From DAOTVD01 sp034437075 (GTDB lineage: Bacteria; Chloroflexota; Anaerolineae; Aggregatilineales; J027): 5,664 nt of DNA. The translations under genes and the position numbers were made by a program. Below are positions 1 through 4,826 of this stretch, piece by piece (the first letter of the stretch is position 1; each line of letters begins with the position of its first letter). The stretch is from positions 1-5,664 of the forward strand of contig DAOTVD010000406.1 of assembly GCA_034437075.1 (NCBI GenBank). Direction: 5' to 3'. Below the pieces are notes generated by a model that was not told the DNA's origin, did not search any database, and saw only the letters and a program-made list of their open reading frames with translations.

Positions 1-1557
1 GCCCCTCGCGCCCGTGAGCGGGGTGCGCAGTTCGTGCGAAAGCTGCATGATGATTTCATCTTTGATGCGCTGCACGGCCAAAATATCCGTGATATCGCGA
101 AAGACGACCACGTTACCCAGCACTTCTTCGCCGGGCAACGTGACAGGCACCGACGACACGTTGTAATCTCGCCCGGCCAATTGTAAGGTTTGCGGGGTCT
201 GCCATTTTTCGGGGTGGGCTTGAATTTGTTCGAATTGTTGACGGCTGGCCGCATCTGGGGCCAAAAGATCGACGAAATGATTGGCCGCGCTGTTGCGCAT
301 GATCTCGCCCCCACCGCGTTGATAGACGAACACTGCATCGTCGATACTCGTGAGCACGGCTTCGCGGCGCGCGGTTTCTTGCAACTGATCCTGGTACAAT
401 CCTTCGATTTCGCGATTACGGGCGACGAGTTGTTCGGTCATGTGGTCGAATGAAACGCCCAACTCGCCCAATTCGTCGCGCATGCGTAAGCCAACCCGCT
501 GGTTCAGGTCGCCCTCACGGATCGCGCGCGTGGTGTTCACCAACTGTTGCACGGGTTGGATAATCGACCGAGAGATAATAAAGCCCAACAAGAGCGTACT
601 CATGAACAGTAATGTGAACAGCAAAGCGAAGGCATCGCGGCTGGTGCCGATCCGCTCGGCCACAAATGTGCGCGGTAGCGCCACCGCCAAGATGCCGACC
701 GTCTCGCCGCGCAGCACCAGGTCGCTGTACAAAACCTGGTAGTTTTCGGCGCCGATGGTGCGTTGTTCCAAAGGGACTGCATCCGCCAGGCGCGTTTGCA
801 AAGCGGATGCCTGAAGCGGAGATAGTACCGCTGTACTTTCTTCGGTTTCTTGCAAGGTACTGGCGATGATTTCGCCCTGGGGCGTATAAAAAATCACCTG
901 CGAGAGGGCTTGTTCGCTGACCCGCCGAGCAAAATTACGCCCATCAATGCCCAGTGTAACCCCCCCCACCACGCGCTGTTCAGCATCATAGACTGGGGCG
1001 CTAAAGAACAACACCTCACGCCCTTCATGCTGCACAATATCCACAAACTTATCGCCCAGCACATCAGCATCACGAGCCAACACCCGCTGTACGCCTTCGC
1101 GCTCGGTTAGCGTTGCCACGGGCGCGACATCCACATACAGAATGTTATTGCTCTCCACGCGGCGCTGAAGGGTATACAGATTTTCGCCGTTCATATCAAA
1201 AACATGCACCCAATCGACATTATTATTGGCGGCAATCGGGGCCACAATGGCCGCGATATCTTCAACATCCCCAACGGCCAAGGCGTCCGACATCCCCTGA
1301 GTAAAGACTATCGTGCGCAGTGTGGCCAATTGCTGGCGTTCGATGTCGGCAATGGTGTTACGGCTCGCATTCGCGCTATCGAGCAATTGGTTATTCAAAC
1401 GTTCCTGGATGCTACCCGCGACCAAGCGGGTGACGATGAAGATACCGATCCCAGCGACGATGAGCGTAACCACCAGAAAGGGCATCACAACGCGGGTGCT
1501 GATGCCAGGGTAAAAAGTATCGATAAATCGACGGGTAGGTCGCAAGATTGTACCCAT
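1..1557 (-). CDS. Membrane sensor histidine kinase (dCache-HAMP-PAS-HisKA), C-terminus cut by window edge
   Basis: The reverse strand reads open without a stop from the ATG at 1557 to base 1, giving 519 residues. The protein begins MGTILRPTRRFIDTFYPG. A first membrane helix lies at about 23-43 and a second at about 309-329. Between them is a roughly 265-residue extracytoplasmic sensor that looks like a double Cache domain, with a distal half around WVHVFDMNGENLYT and a proximal half around VIFYTPQGEIIAS. A HAMP linker follows at about 329-378, then a PAS-like domain at about 396-495 ending VVVFRDITDI, then the HisKA H-box SHELRTPL with phospho-accepting H508. The catalytic ATPase domain should follow outside the window. 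The protein would sense an external small ligand and autophosphorylate; the ligand cannot be read. An in-frame TAA at 1579-1581 limits the start to ATG 1557 or TTG 1563, and neither has a clear Shine-Dalgarno. A run of eight G (coding sense) at 960-967 lies in the sensor. The domain calls are secure and the partner is unknown. Confidence 0.93.
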   Translation of the reverse strand, partial: MGTILRPTRRFIDTFYPGISTRVVMPFLVVTLIVAGIGIFIVTRLVAGSIQERLNNQLLDSANASRNTIADIERQQLATLRTIVFTQGMSDALAVGDVEDIAAIVAPIAANNNVDWVHVFDMNGENLYTLQRRVESNNILYVDVAPVATLTEREGVQRVLARDADVLGDKFVDIVQHEGREVLFFSAPVYDAEQRVVGGVTLGIDGRNFARRVSEQALSQVIFYTPQGEIIASTLQETEESTAVLSPLQASALQTRLADAVPLEQRTIGAENYQVLYSDLVLRGETVGILAVALPRTFVAERIGTSRDAFALLFTLLFMSTLLLGFIISRSIIQPVQQLVNTTRAIREGDLNQRVGLRMRDELGELGVSFDHMTEQLVARNREIEGLYQDQLQETARREAVLTSIDDAVFVYQRGGGEIMRNSAANHFVDLLAPDAASRQQFEQIQAHPEKWQTPQTLQLAGRDYNVSSVPVTLPGEEVLGNVVVFRDITDILAVQRIKDEIIMQLSHELRTPLTGARG

Positions 1558-1570
1558 AGGCAATTTTACT

Positions 1571-1615
1571 TGACCAGTTTAGCAAGTGCAACTTACACAG
1601 TCTACGGTCTGGTCA
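1571..1615. repeat. Inverted repeat TGACCAG/CTGGTCA in the kinase leader
   Basis: TGACCAG at 1571-1577 is perfectly inverted as CTGGTCA at 1609-1615, with a 31-base spacer that contains a smaller AAGT-GCA-ACTT inverted repeat at 1584-1594. It lies 14 bases upstream of the minus-strand kinase ATG. It could be an operator or a leader-RNA stem. Seven-base arms at this distance can arise by chance, so a function is only a suggestion. Confidence 0.35.
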
Positions 1616-1660
1616 CTTAGCTCATGACTCAGCCGAATAACTCACTATATTAGCTATTGG

Positions 1661-1694
1661 TTGGCTGCCCTAATCCCTTTAGTGTAGTATACTA
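1661..1694 (+). promoter_or_regulatory. Weak candidate promoter and 10-bp palindrome
   Basis: TTGGCT at 1661-1666 (4 of 6 to the -35 consensus) is followed after 18 bases by TAGTAT at 1685-1690 (4 of 6 to the -10 consensus). The -10 falls inside the perfect palindrome TAGTATACTA, so a -10-like hexamer also reads on the other strand. If used for RR1, the leader would be about 160 bases. TTTAGTGT abuts the palindrome and recurs 28 bases on. This could be an operator-promoter overlap, but the hexamer scores are poor. Confidence 0.3.
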
Positions 1695-1767
1695 TAAACA
1701 CAACATTTAGTGTCAGATTGTACACGAATTCATAACAATACAGATGGGACTTTCGGACACTTTACAA

Positions 1768-1796
1768 ACATGCTGGTGCATCATCAGAGCGCATGT
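1768..1796. repeat. Inverted repeat ACATGC/GCATGT upstream of RR1
   Basis: ACATGC at 1768-1773 is inverted as GCATGT at 1791-1796, with centres 23 bases apart, roughly two DNA turns. It sits about 65 bases upstream of the RR1 start. It may be a regulator site or a weak RNA stem; it is short enough to be chance. Confidence 0.25.
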
Positions 1797-1859
1797 CGGC
1801 ATTCCTAACATTTGCCGTCTTTGCAATATATCGCCTAAATCACTAGGAAGTATATTTCT

Positions 1860-2249
1860 ATGTCGTATCATATCGTGCACGTCGAAGACGAGGATACGTT
1901 GCTCGAAGCATTAGAACTCGTCATGAAAGACCACGATCCGCAGATAACCCTAAAACAGTTCAAAATGGGCGATGCCGCTTTGAAGTATTTTGAACAATAT
2001 GCGGATCATATTGATGCTGTGGTGCTAGACATTCGTATTATAGGCCGCTTGGATGGGGTGGATGTGGCGCAGGAAATCCGTAAACGCGGTTGGAAACGCG
2101 CCATCGTCATCACCTCGGCGTATGGCAAGCCCCCCCAAAACCGTACCACCAACCTAGATGTGGTATGGATCGCCAAACCCTGGCGCTTTGATACACTTTA
2201 CGCTGACCTAGCCCATATTATTCGCCAATATAAAGAGAAGAAATCATGA
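1860..2249 (+). CDS. Stand-alone response regulator receiver, RR1 (CheY-like)
   Basis: This 129-residue protein is a single receiver domain with no output domain. The acidic pocket is E9/D10, the phospho-acceptor is D57 in VVLDIRI, the switch Thr is T85 in VITSA, and the conserved Lys is K106 in AKPW, so it should be phosphorylatable. Between D57 and the DG pair there is one residue more than in the usual DxxMPxxDG pattern. The segment TSAYGKP and the AKPW ending (Trp for the common Phe) are shared with RR2 at 4342-4728, which marks the two as paralogues. The ATG is preceded by AGGAAG at 1845-1850, nine bases upstream. The gene is divergent from the membrane kinase and convergent with the soluble kinase, overlapping the latter by six bases. 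A run of seven C at 2130-2136 encodes part of GKPP. It probably shuttles phosphate or acts by protein contact; its donor kinase is not proven. Confidence 0.93.
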   Translation: MSYHIVHVEDEDTLLEALELVMKDHDPQITLKQFKMGDAALKYFEQYADHIDAVVLDIRIIGRLDGVDVAQEIRKRGWKRAIVITSAYGKPPQNRTTNLDVVWIAKPWRFDTLYADLAHIIRQYKEKKS

Positions 2250-3374
2250 TGGCGGCGCTGGAAGTGAGATAATAAAGCGTGAGCCGGCATCCAGCGTGCT
2301 TTCAACGCGGATGCCCCCCCCATGTCGTTTTACCACCGCCTGCACAATAGCTAACCCCAAGCCAGCACCCTCTATATGCCGATGCTGTTGGGTATCTACC
2401 CGAAAAAAAGCAGAAAATATTTTATCCTGAACATGGCTGGGGATGCCCAGGCCATTATCAGCGACTGTGATTATGGTTTCGCTTTCTGCCTGATGGGCTG
2501 CAATATGGACATAACCATCTGGGCGCGCATATTTCACCGCGTTGGATACCAGGTTATGCACCACGGACTTAAATTCTGCCTCGTCCAGATACCCCACAAG
2601 GTCTGGTGGCGTAACGGTGATTTCCCAGGATAACTGCTTGTGCTGCATCATCAGCAAAAAATCGTCCAGCGCGCGCTGCAAATAATCCGCTAAGGGCACG
2701 CGCGTTTTATGGAGTTGCTCAGACCCTTGTAAGCGGTTGAGCGACAGCAAACTAGAGATAATGCTGAGCATCTGGTTGGCATAGTACTCAATGCGCTCGA
2801 CGTAATCTTCGCCTTCTTCGCCCGTGATGTGGCCATGATCTTTCAATAATTCGGCATACAAGCGGATGTTGGTCAGTGGGTTTTTGAGATCGTGCGTGGC
2901 ATGGCTGAGCGTTTCTTGATGTTGCCGAACCTGAATCTCGTACCGGGAAAGTTCCTCGCGTAGTTGGTTTTCGAACTGGTTCGCCATTTGCCGAATGCGC
3001 AGATGGATTTGCGTCCGGGCGATTACTTCCTCTGCACGTAGCGGATGCCCGATGACATCAATCGCGCCATAATCAAAGGCTGTCGTAATGTCCAAAGATG
3101 TATCTGGGCCGTTGATCAGAATAATGGGGACATCGGCAACGCCCAATTGGCTTCGCATCTCCTGACATAGGCCCATGCTATCGCCCCCCGGCATTTGCGC
3201 ATTGATGAGGACAAGGTGCGGATACTGCATAGTGGCCAGGTTCAAGGCCGTGTGATGGTCAGTGGCAACCAACACATGGCAACCTTGCTCATGCAAGATG
3301 CCGATAAGTTGCCGTATTTGCTGCGGTACCGTATCCACTACGAGCACCGTAAAAACAGTGTGATTGGCCACCAT
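2244..3374 (-). CDS. Soluble histidine kinase with degenerate N-terminal receiver
   Basis: The protein has 376 residues from the ATG at 3374. An alternative TTG start at 3386 adds four residues, but lies only about seven bases from the predicted transcription start, so I prefer the ATG. Residues about 8-122 fold-match a receiver (VLVVDT to GHPL), but key positions are lost: the second acidic residue is T15, the phospho-acceptor is N58 in LVLINAQMPG, the switch Thr is N88, and the Lys is H110 in IGHPL. A helical linker at about 125-155 leads to HisKA, with the H-box HDLKNPL carrying H161. The ATPase domain has the N-box HNLVSNAVKYA (274-278 Asn pair), G1 DNGLGIP at 306-312, an F-box near 320-325 and G2 GAGLGLAIV at 336-344, all intact. 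There is no membrane helix. It should be an active cytoplasmic kinase with a phosphorylation-independent N-terminal module for binding or dimer control. It converges on RR1, a plausible phosphate target. A run of eight G (coding sense) lies at 2314-2321. Confidence 0.93.
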   Translation of the reverse strand: MVANHTVFTVLVVDTVPQQIRQLIGILHEQGCHVLVATDHHTALNLATMQYPHLVLINAQMPGGDSMGLCQEMRSQLGVADVPIILINGPDTSLDITTAFDYGAIDVIGHPLRAEEVIARTQIHLRIRQMANQFENQLREELSRYEIQVRQHQETLSHATHDLKNPLTNIRLYAELLKDHGHITGEEGEDYVERIEYYANQMLSIISSLLSLNRLQGSEQLHKTRVPLADYLQRALDDFLLMMQHKQLSWEITVTPPDLVGYLDEAEFKSVVHNLVSNAVKYARPDGYVHIAAHQAESETIITVADNGLGIPSHVQDKIFSAFFRVDTQQHRHIEGAGLGLAIVQAVVKRHGGGIRVESTLDAGSRFIISLPAPPS

Positions 3375-3383
3375 GAAAATTGT

Positions 3384-3395
3384 CAAACCCGTTTG
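3384..3395. repeat. Inverted repeat CAAAC-CC-GTTTG at the kinase start site
   Basis: Five-base arms with a two-base centre form CAAACCCGTTTG. The element covers the predicted +1 (about 3393) of the minus-strand kinase promoter and touches its TTG codon. That position fits an operator blocking initiation, but the arms are short. Confidence 0.35.
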
Positions 3396-3399
3396 CTAG

Positions 3400-3408
3400 A
3401 TTATACCA
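3400..3408 (-). promoter_or_regulatory. Extended -10 promoter for the pseudo-receiver kinase
   Basis: The reverse strand reads TGGTATAAT, a perfect TGnTATAAT extended -10 (hexamer at 3405-3400). The -35 position 17 bases upstream (CACATC, 3428-3423) is poor, which extended -10 promoters tolerate. The predicted start is near 3393, leaving a leader of about 19 bases before ATG 3374 with no clear Shine-Dalgarno. Within it GGG lies too far from the ATG to be convincing. Confidence 0.6.
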
Positions 3409-3452
3409 ACCAATACCCATCAGATGTGCTGCCGTATTTGCGGGATTCCCGT

Positions 3453-3484
3453 AACTTTGACAAACCAGAACCCAACTTTGTTAT
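3453..3484 (+). promoter_or_regulatory. FHA-gene promoter with paired AACTTTG repeats
   Basis: A perfect -35 TTGACA at 3457-3462 is followed after 16 bases by TGTTAT at 3479-3484 (4 of 6 to the -10 consensus). AACTTTG occurs at 3453-3459, overlapping the -35, and again at 3474-3480, touching the -10; the two copies are 21 bases apart, two helical turns. A tight inverted repeat CGGGATTCCCG lies just upstream at 3441-3451. TTTGACAA at 3456-3463 is also present in inverted form at 3380-3387 near the divergent gene's start. The -35 is strong and the -10 modest; GATAAT at 3491-3496 is an alternative -10 without a good -35. Confidence 0.5.
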
Positions 3485-3517
3485 CCTCGGGATAATTATT
3501 CGTCATTATCTTCGAGG
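3485..3517 (+). promoter_or_regulatory. Hairpin sequestering the FHA-gene Shine-Dalgarno
   Basis: CCTCG at 3485-3489 pairs with CGAGG at 3513-3517, and GATAAT at 3491-3496 pairs with ATTATC at 3505-3510. That is 11 Watson-Crick pairs with a small internal bulge (G3490 opposite T3511-T3512) and an eight-base loop. The 3' arm ends in GAGG, which is the Shine-Dalgarno, five bases before the ATG at 3523. If transcribed whole, the RNA would hide its own ribosome binding site. If transcription starts near 3491, as the promoter call above predicts, the 5' arm would be missing and the inverted repeat would act only as DNA. Confidence 0.5.
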
Positions 3518-3522
3518 TTCAC

Positions 3523-4332
3523 ATGGGTATCGTGATCGTTCAAAATGCAGTCAATCGTTCGGCGCATTTGGCGCACCAAGGCAAAATCGATTATCAGGTT
3601 TTGGCGCACACCATCCGCACGATTGACCATGATATTCCACACTACTTAATTGTTAACTTATTGTCCTTACAGCATACCATCACTGAGTCCGATATGCTGC
3701 GCACGAGCCTAAAACGGGCCCTGGCGTTTATGCGCCATCAGCATTTGCCGCATACCCTCATCGTCATCACGGATGATCTGATGCTAACCCGCGAGCTAGA
3801 GTACCAACTGGCGAATGGCTTGCCTGTGCAAACCTATCAAACGCTCGCGGCGTTCGAAAAACAGCTTAACCAGCGCTTGGTGCAGTCGCATACGCATACC
3901 CTAGACGGCCCTACGCATCATTACCGCGATCAATTGCGTTTACAAATGGTGCAATACGAGCCCCAGCCCGTGATCCCTTTTCCGAAAAATGGGCTGTTAG
4001 TCTTCAAAGCTATCATCAATGGCCATACAATTGAAACGCCGATCCAAGAAGAATTGTTCGTAGGCCGTAAAACCGCTGCACCATACCCTATCGACATTGA
4101 CTTGACGCCTTGGCGGGCCTATCAATACGGTGTGAGTCGTCAGCATGCGCGCTTCGATCTGGAACCCGACGGTGCATTATATATTGTCGATTTGGGGAGC
4201 ATTAACGGCACGGCCATGCATGGCAATCGCTTGGACGCATTTACACCCTATCGTATTACGCATGGAGATATGGTGTGTTTGGGTTACATGCTGTTGGAAA
4301 TTGGGTTCAAAGCACCGGCAAAATCGCGCTAA
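3523..4332 (+). CDS. FHA-domain protein with unrecognised alpha/beta N-terminal domain
   Basis: The protein has 269 residues. Residues about 165-262 form an FHA domain, the phosphothreonine-peptide binding fold. Its hallmarks are present: GRK at 181-183, the GVSRQHARF block with S205, R206 and H208, and DLGSINGT with S226, N228, G229 and T230. The N-terminal part (about 1-120) is not recognised. It alternates predicted strands (YLIVNLLSL at 41-49, TLIVITDD at 78-85) and helices (55-72, 87-98, 107-120), which recalls a STAS/SpoIIAA-like fold, but I see no diagnostic motif. A His-rich linker at about 121-155 joins the two. There is no signal peptide or membrane helix, so it should be cytoplasmic. 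The ATG has GAGG five bases upstream. It diverges from the pseudo-receiver kinase and ends nine bases before the convergent RR2 stop. Inference: an adaptor linking Ser/Thr phosphorylation to the surrounding two-component proteins. Confidence 0.9.
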   Translation: MGIVIVQNAVNRSAHLAHQGKIDYQVLAHTIRTIDHDIPHYLIVNLLSLQHTITESDMLRTSLKRALAFMRHQHLPHTLIVITDDLMLTRELEYQLANGLPVQTYQTLAAFEKQLNQRLVQSHTHTLDGPTHHYRDQLRLQMVQYEPQPVIPFPKNGLLVFKAIINGHTIETPIQEELFVGRKTAAPYPIDIDLTPWRAYQYGVSRQHARFDLEPDGALYIVDLGSINGTAMHGNRLDAFTPYRITHGDMVCLGYMLLEIGFKAPAKSR

Positions 4333-4343
4333 CCGGTGTGTTT
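4313..4343 (+). terminator. Weak candidate terminator of the FHA gene
   Basis: CACCGG at 4313-4318 is inverted as CCGGTG at 4333-4338, followed by TGTTT. The 14-base loop contains the stop codon TAA. The stem is short and the T-run poor, so this is at best a weak intrinsic terminator; it lies between two convergent genes, where one would be expected. Confidence 0.3.
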
Positions 4344-4728
4344 AGACCCGGCCCTTGGCCGAGTGTCGGATAAACGATAACACGCTGTTTGGGTCGTGGT
4401 TAAAGTCCCAGGGCTTGGCTACCCAATGTATATCGAGCGCTTCCAGAATCTCCAGCTTGGGTTTCCCAAAGGCAGATGTCACCACGATAATGCCTTGAAA
4501 GCCCAATTCACGCAAAGCCTGGGCAAACTCTAGGCCGTCTAACTCGCCTGGAACGCGAATATCAACGATACACAAATCAATATTGGCTTCTTGGCGCACA
4601 TACTCTAGGGCGCGGTCACTGCTGACAAACTGCTGCATGTCCATTTCTGGCGCGATTACTGCCACGGTTAAGCGCAAAATTTCGAGTAAGGCCGTATCAT
4701 CTTCAAGGTGCAAAATTCTCATATTCAT
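4342..4728 (-). CDS. Stand-alone response regulator receiver, RR2, paralogue of RR1
   Basis: This is a single receiver domain of 128 residues from ATG 4728. Counting from that start, the acidic pocket is E9/D10/D11, the phospho-acceptor D56 in CIVDIRV, the switch Thr T84 in VVTSA, and the Lys K105 in AKPW. It should therefore be phosphorylatable. It matches RR1 along its length: HLEDD against HVEDE, DIRVPGELDG against DIRIIGRLDG, TSAFGKP against TSAYGKP, and WVAKPW against WIAKPW. The shared one-residue longer loop after the Asp defines a subfamily. ATG 4728 (MNMRILHLED) aligns exactly with the RR1 start; ATG 4722 (MRILHLED) fits the predicted transcription start better; a GTG at 4767 would add 13 residues with no support. 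None has a Shine-Dalgarno. It is convergent with the FHA gene and divergent from the receiver-kinase. Its partner kinase is not known. Confidence 0.92.
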   Translation of the reverse strand: MNMRILHLEDDTALLEILRLTVAVIAPEMDMQQFVSSDRALEYVRQEANIDLCIVDIRVPGELDGLEFAQALRELGFQGIIVVTSAFGKPKLEILEALDIHWVAKPWDFNHDPNSVLSFIRHSAKGRV

Positions 4729-4729
4729 T

Positions 4730-4738
4730 ACTATAACA
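4730..4738 (-). promoter_or_regulatory. Extended -10 promoter for RR2
   Basis: The reverse strand reads TGTTATAGT, matching the TGnTATAAT extended -10 at all but one position. The predicted start is near 4723, one base before the ATG at 4722, which would make a nearly leaderless transcript. No good -35 is visible. Confidence 0.45.
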
Positions 4739-4760
4739 TGAAGAGGCAAATGTAGATATG

Positions 4761-4772
4761 CCCCCACGGGGG
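4761..4772. repeat. CCCCC-AC-GGGGG inverted repeat in divergent promoter region
   Basis: Five C and five G flank a two-base centre, midway between the starts of RR2 and the receiver-kinase. For the rightward gene it would cover the -35 to spacer region relative to TAGAAT at 4781. It could be an operator shared by both genes. GC-only arms form easily by chance in composition-biased DNA. Confidence 0.4.
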
Positions 4773-4780
4773 TTACACGT

Positions 4781-4820
4781 TAGAATATACAAATCCATAG
4801 ACATCCACACAGGCTGGAGG
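4781..4820 (+). promoter_or_regulatory. Candidate -10 and strong ribosome binding site of the receiver-kinase
   Basis: TAGAAT at 4781-4786 matches the -10 consensus at five of six bases, but no good -35 lies upstream. GGAGG at 4816-4820, six bases before ATG 4827, is the clearest Shine-Dalgarno in the window and fixes the start of the last gene. Confidence 0.55.
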
Positions 4821-4826
4821 CACTCT

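Larger units (their letters stand above)
1558..1859. other. Divergent intergenic region between kinase and RR1
   Basis: These 302 bases separate the start of the minus-strand membrane kinase from the start of plus-strand RR1, and no credible gene is present. It is more AT-rich than the flanking genes. It holds the inverted repeat at 1571-1615, the palindrome TAGTATACTA at 1685-1694, two copies of TTTAGTGT at 1678-1685 and 1706-1713, and the spaced inverted repeat at 1768-1796. It must carry the promoters of both genes, but no hexamer pair is strong enough to assign either one firmly. Confidence 0.8.

Noticed and set aside
190..1620. Several plus-strand open frames across this stretch
   Set aside because: They lie opposite the continuous membrane-kinase frame, which has clear Cache, HAMP, PAS and HisKA motifs. 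Their translations show no domain.
1624..1653. Nine-codon open frame starting ATGACTCAG
   Set aside because: It has no ribosome binding site, no role is evident, and such short frames are expected by chance.
2376..2633. Plus-strand open frame of 85 codons
   Set aside because: It is antisense to the ATPase domain of the pseudo-receiver kinase and has no recognisable motif.
3310..3441. Exact 12-base direct repeat TGCCGTATTTGC at 3310-3321 and 3430-3441
   Set aside because: One copy encodes kinase residues, and about one 12-base match is expected by chance in a window of this size. No further copies were seen.
3195..3626. Plus-strand open frame of 143 codons
   Set aside because: It is antisense to the kinase, crosses both promoters of the divergent region and runs into the FHA gene in another frame, so it is a chance frame.
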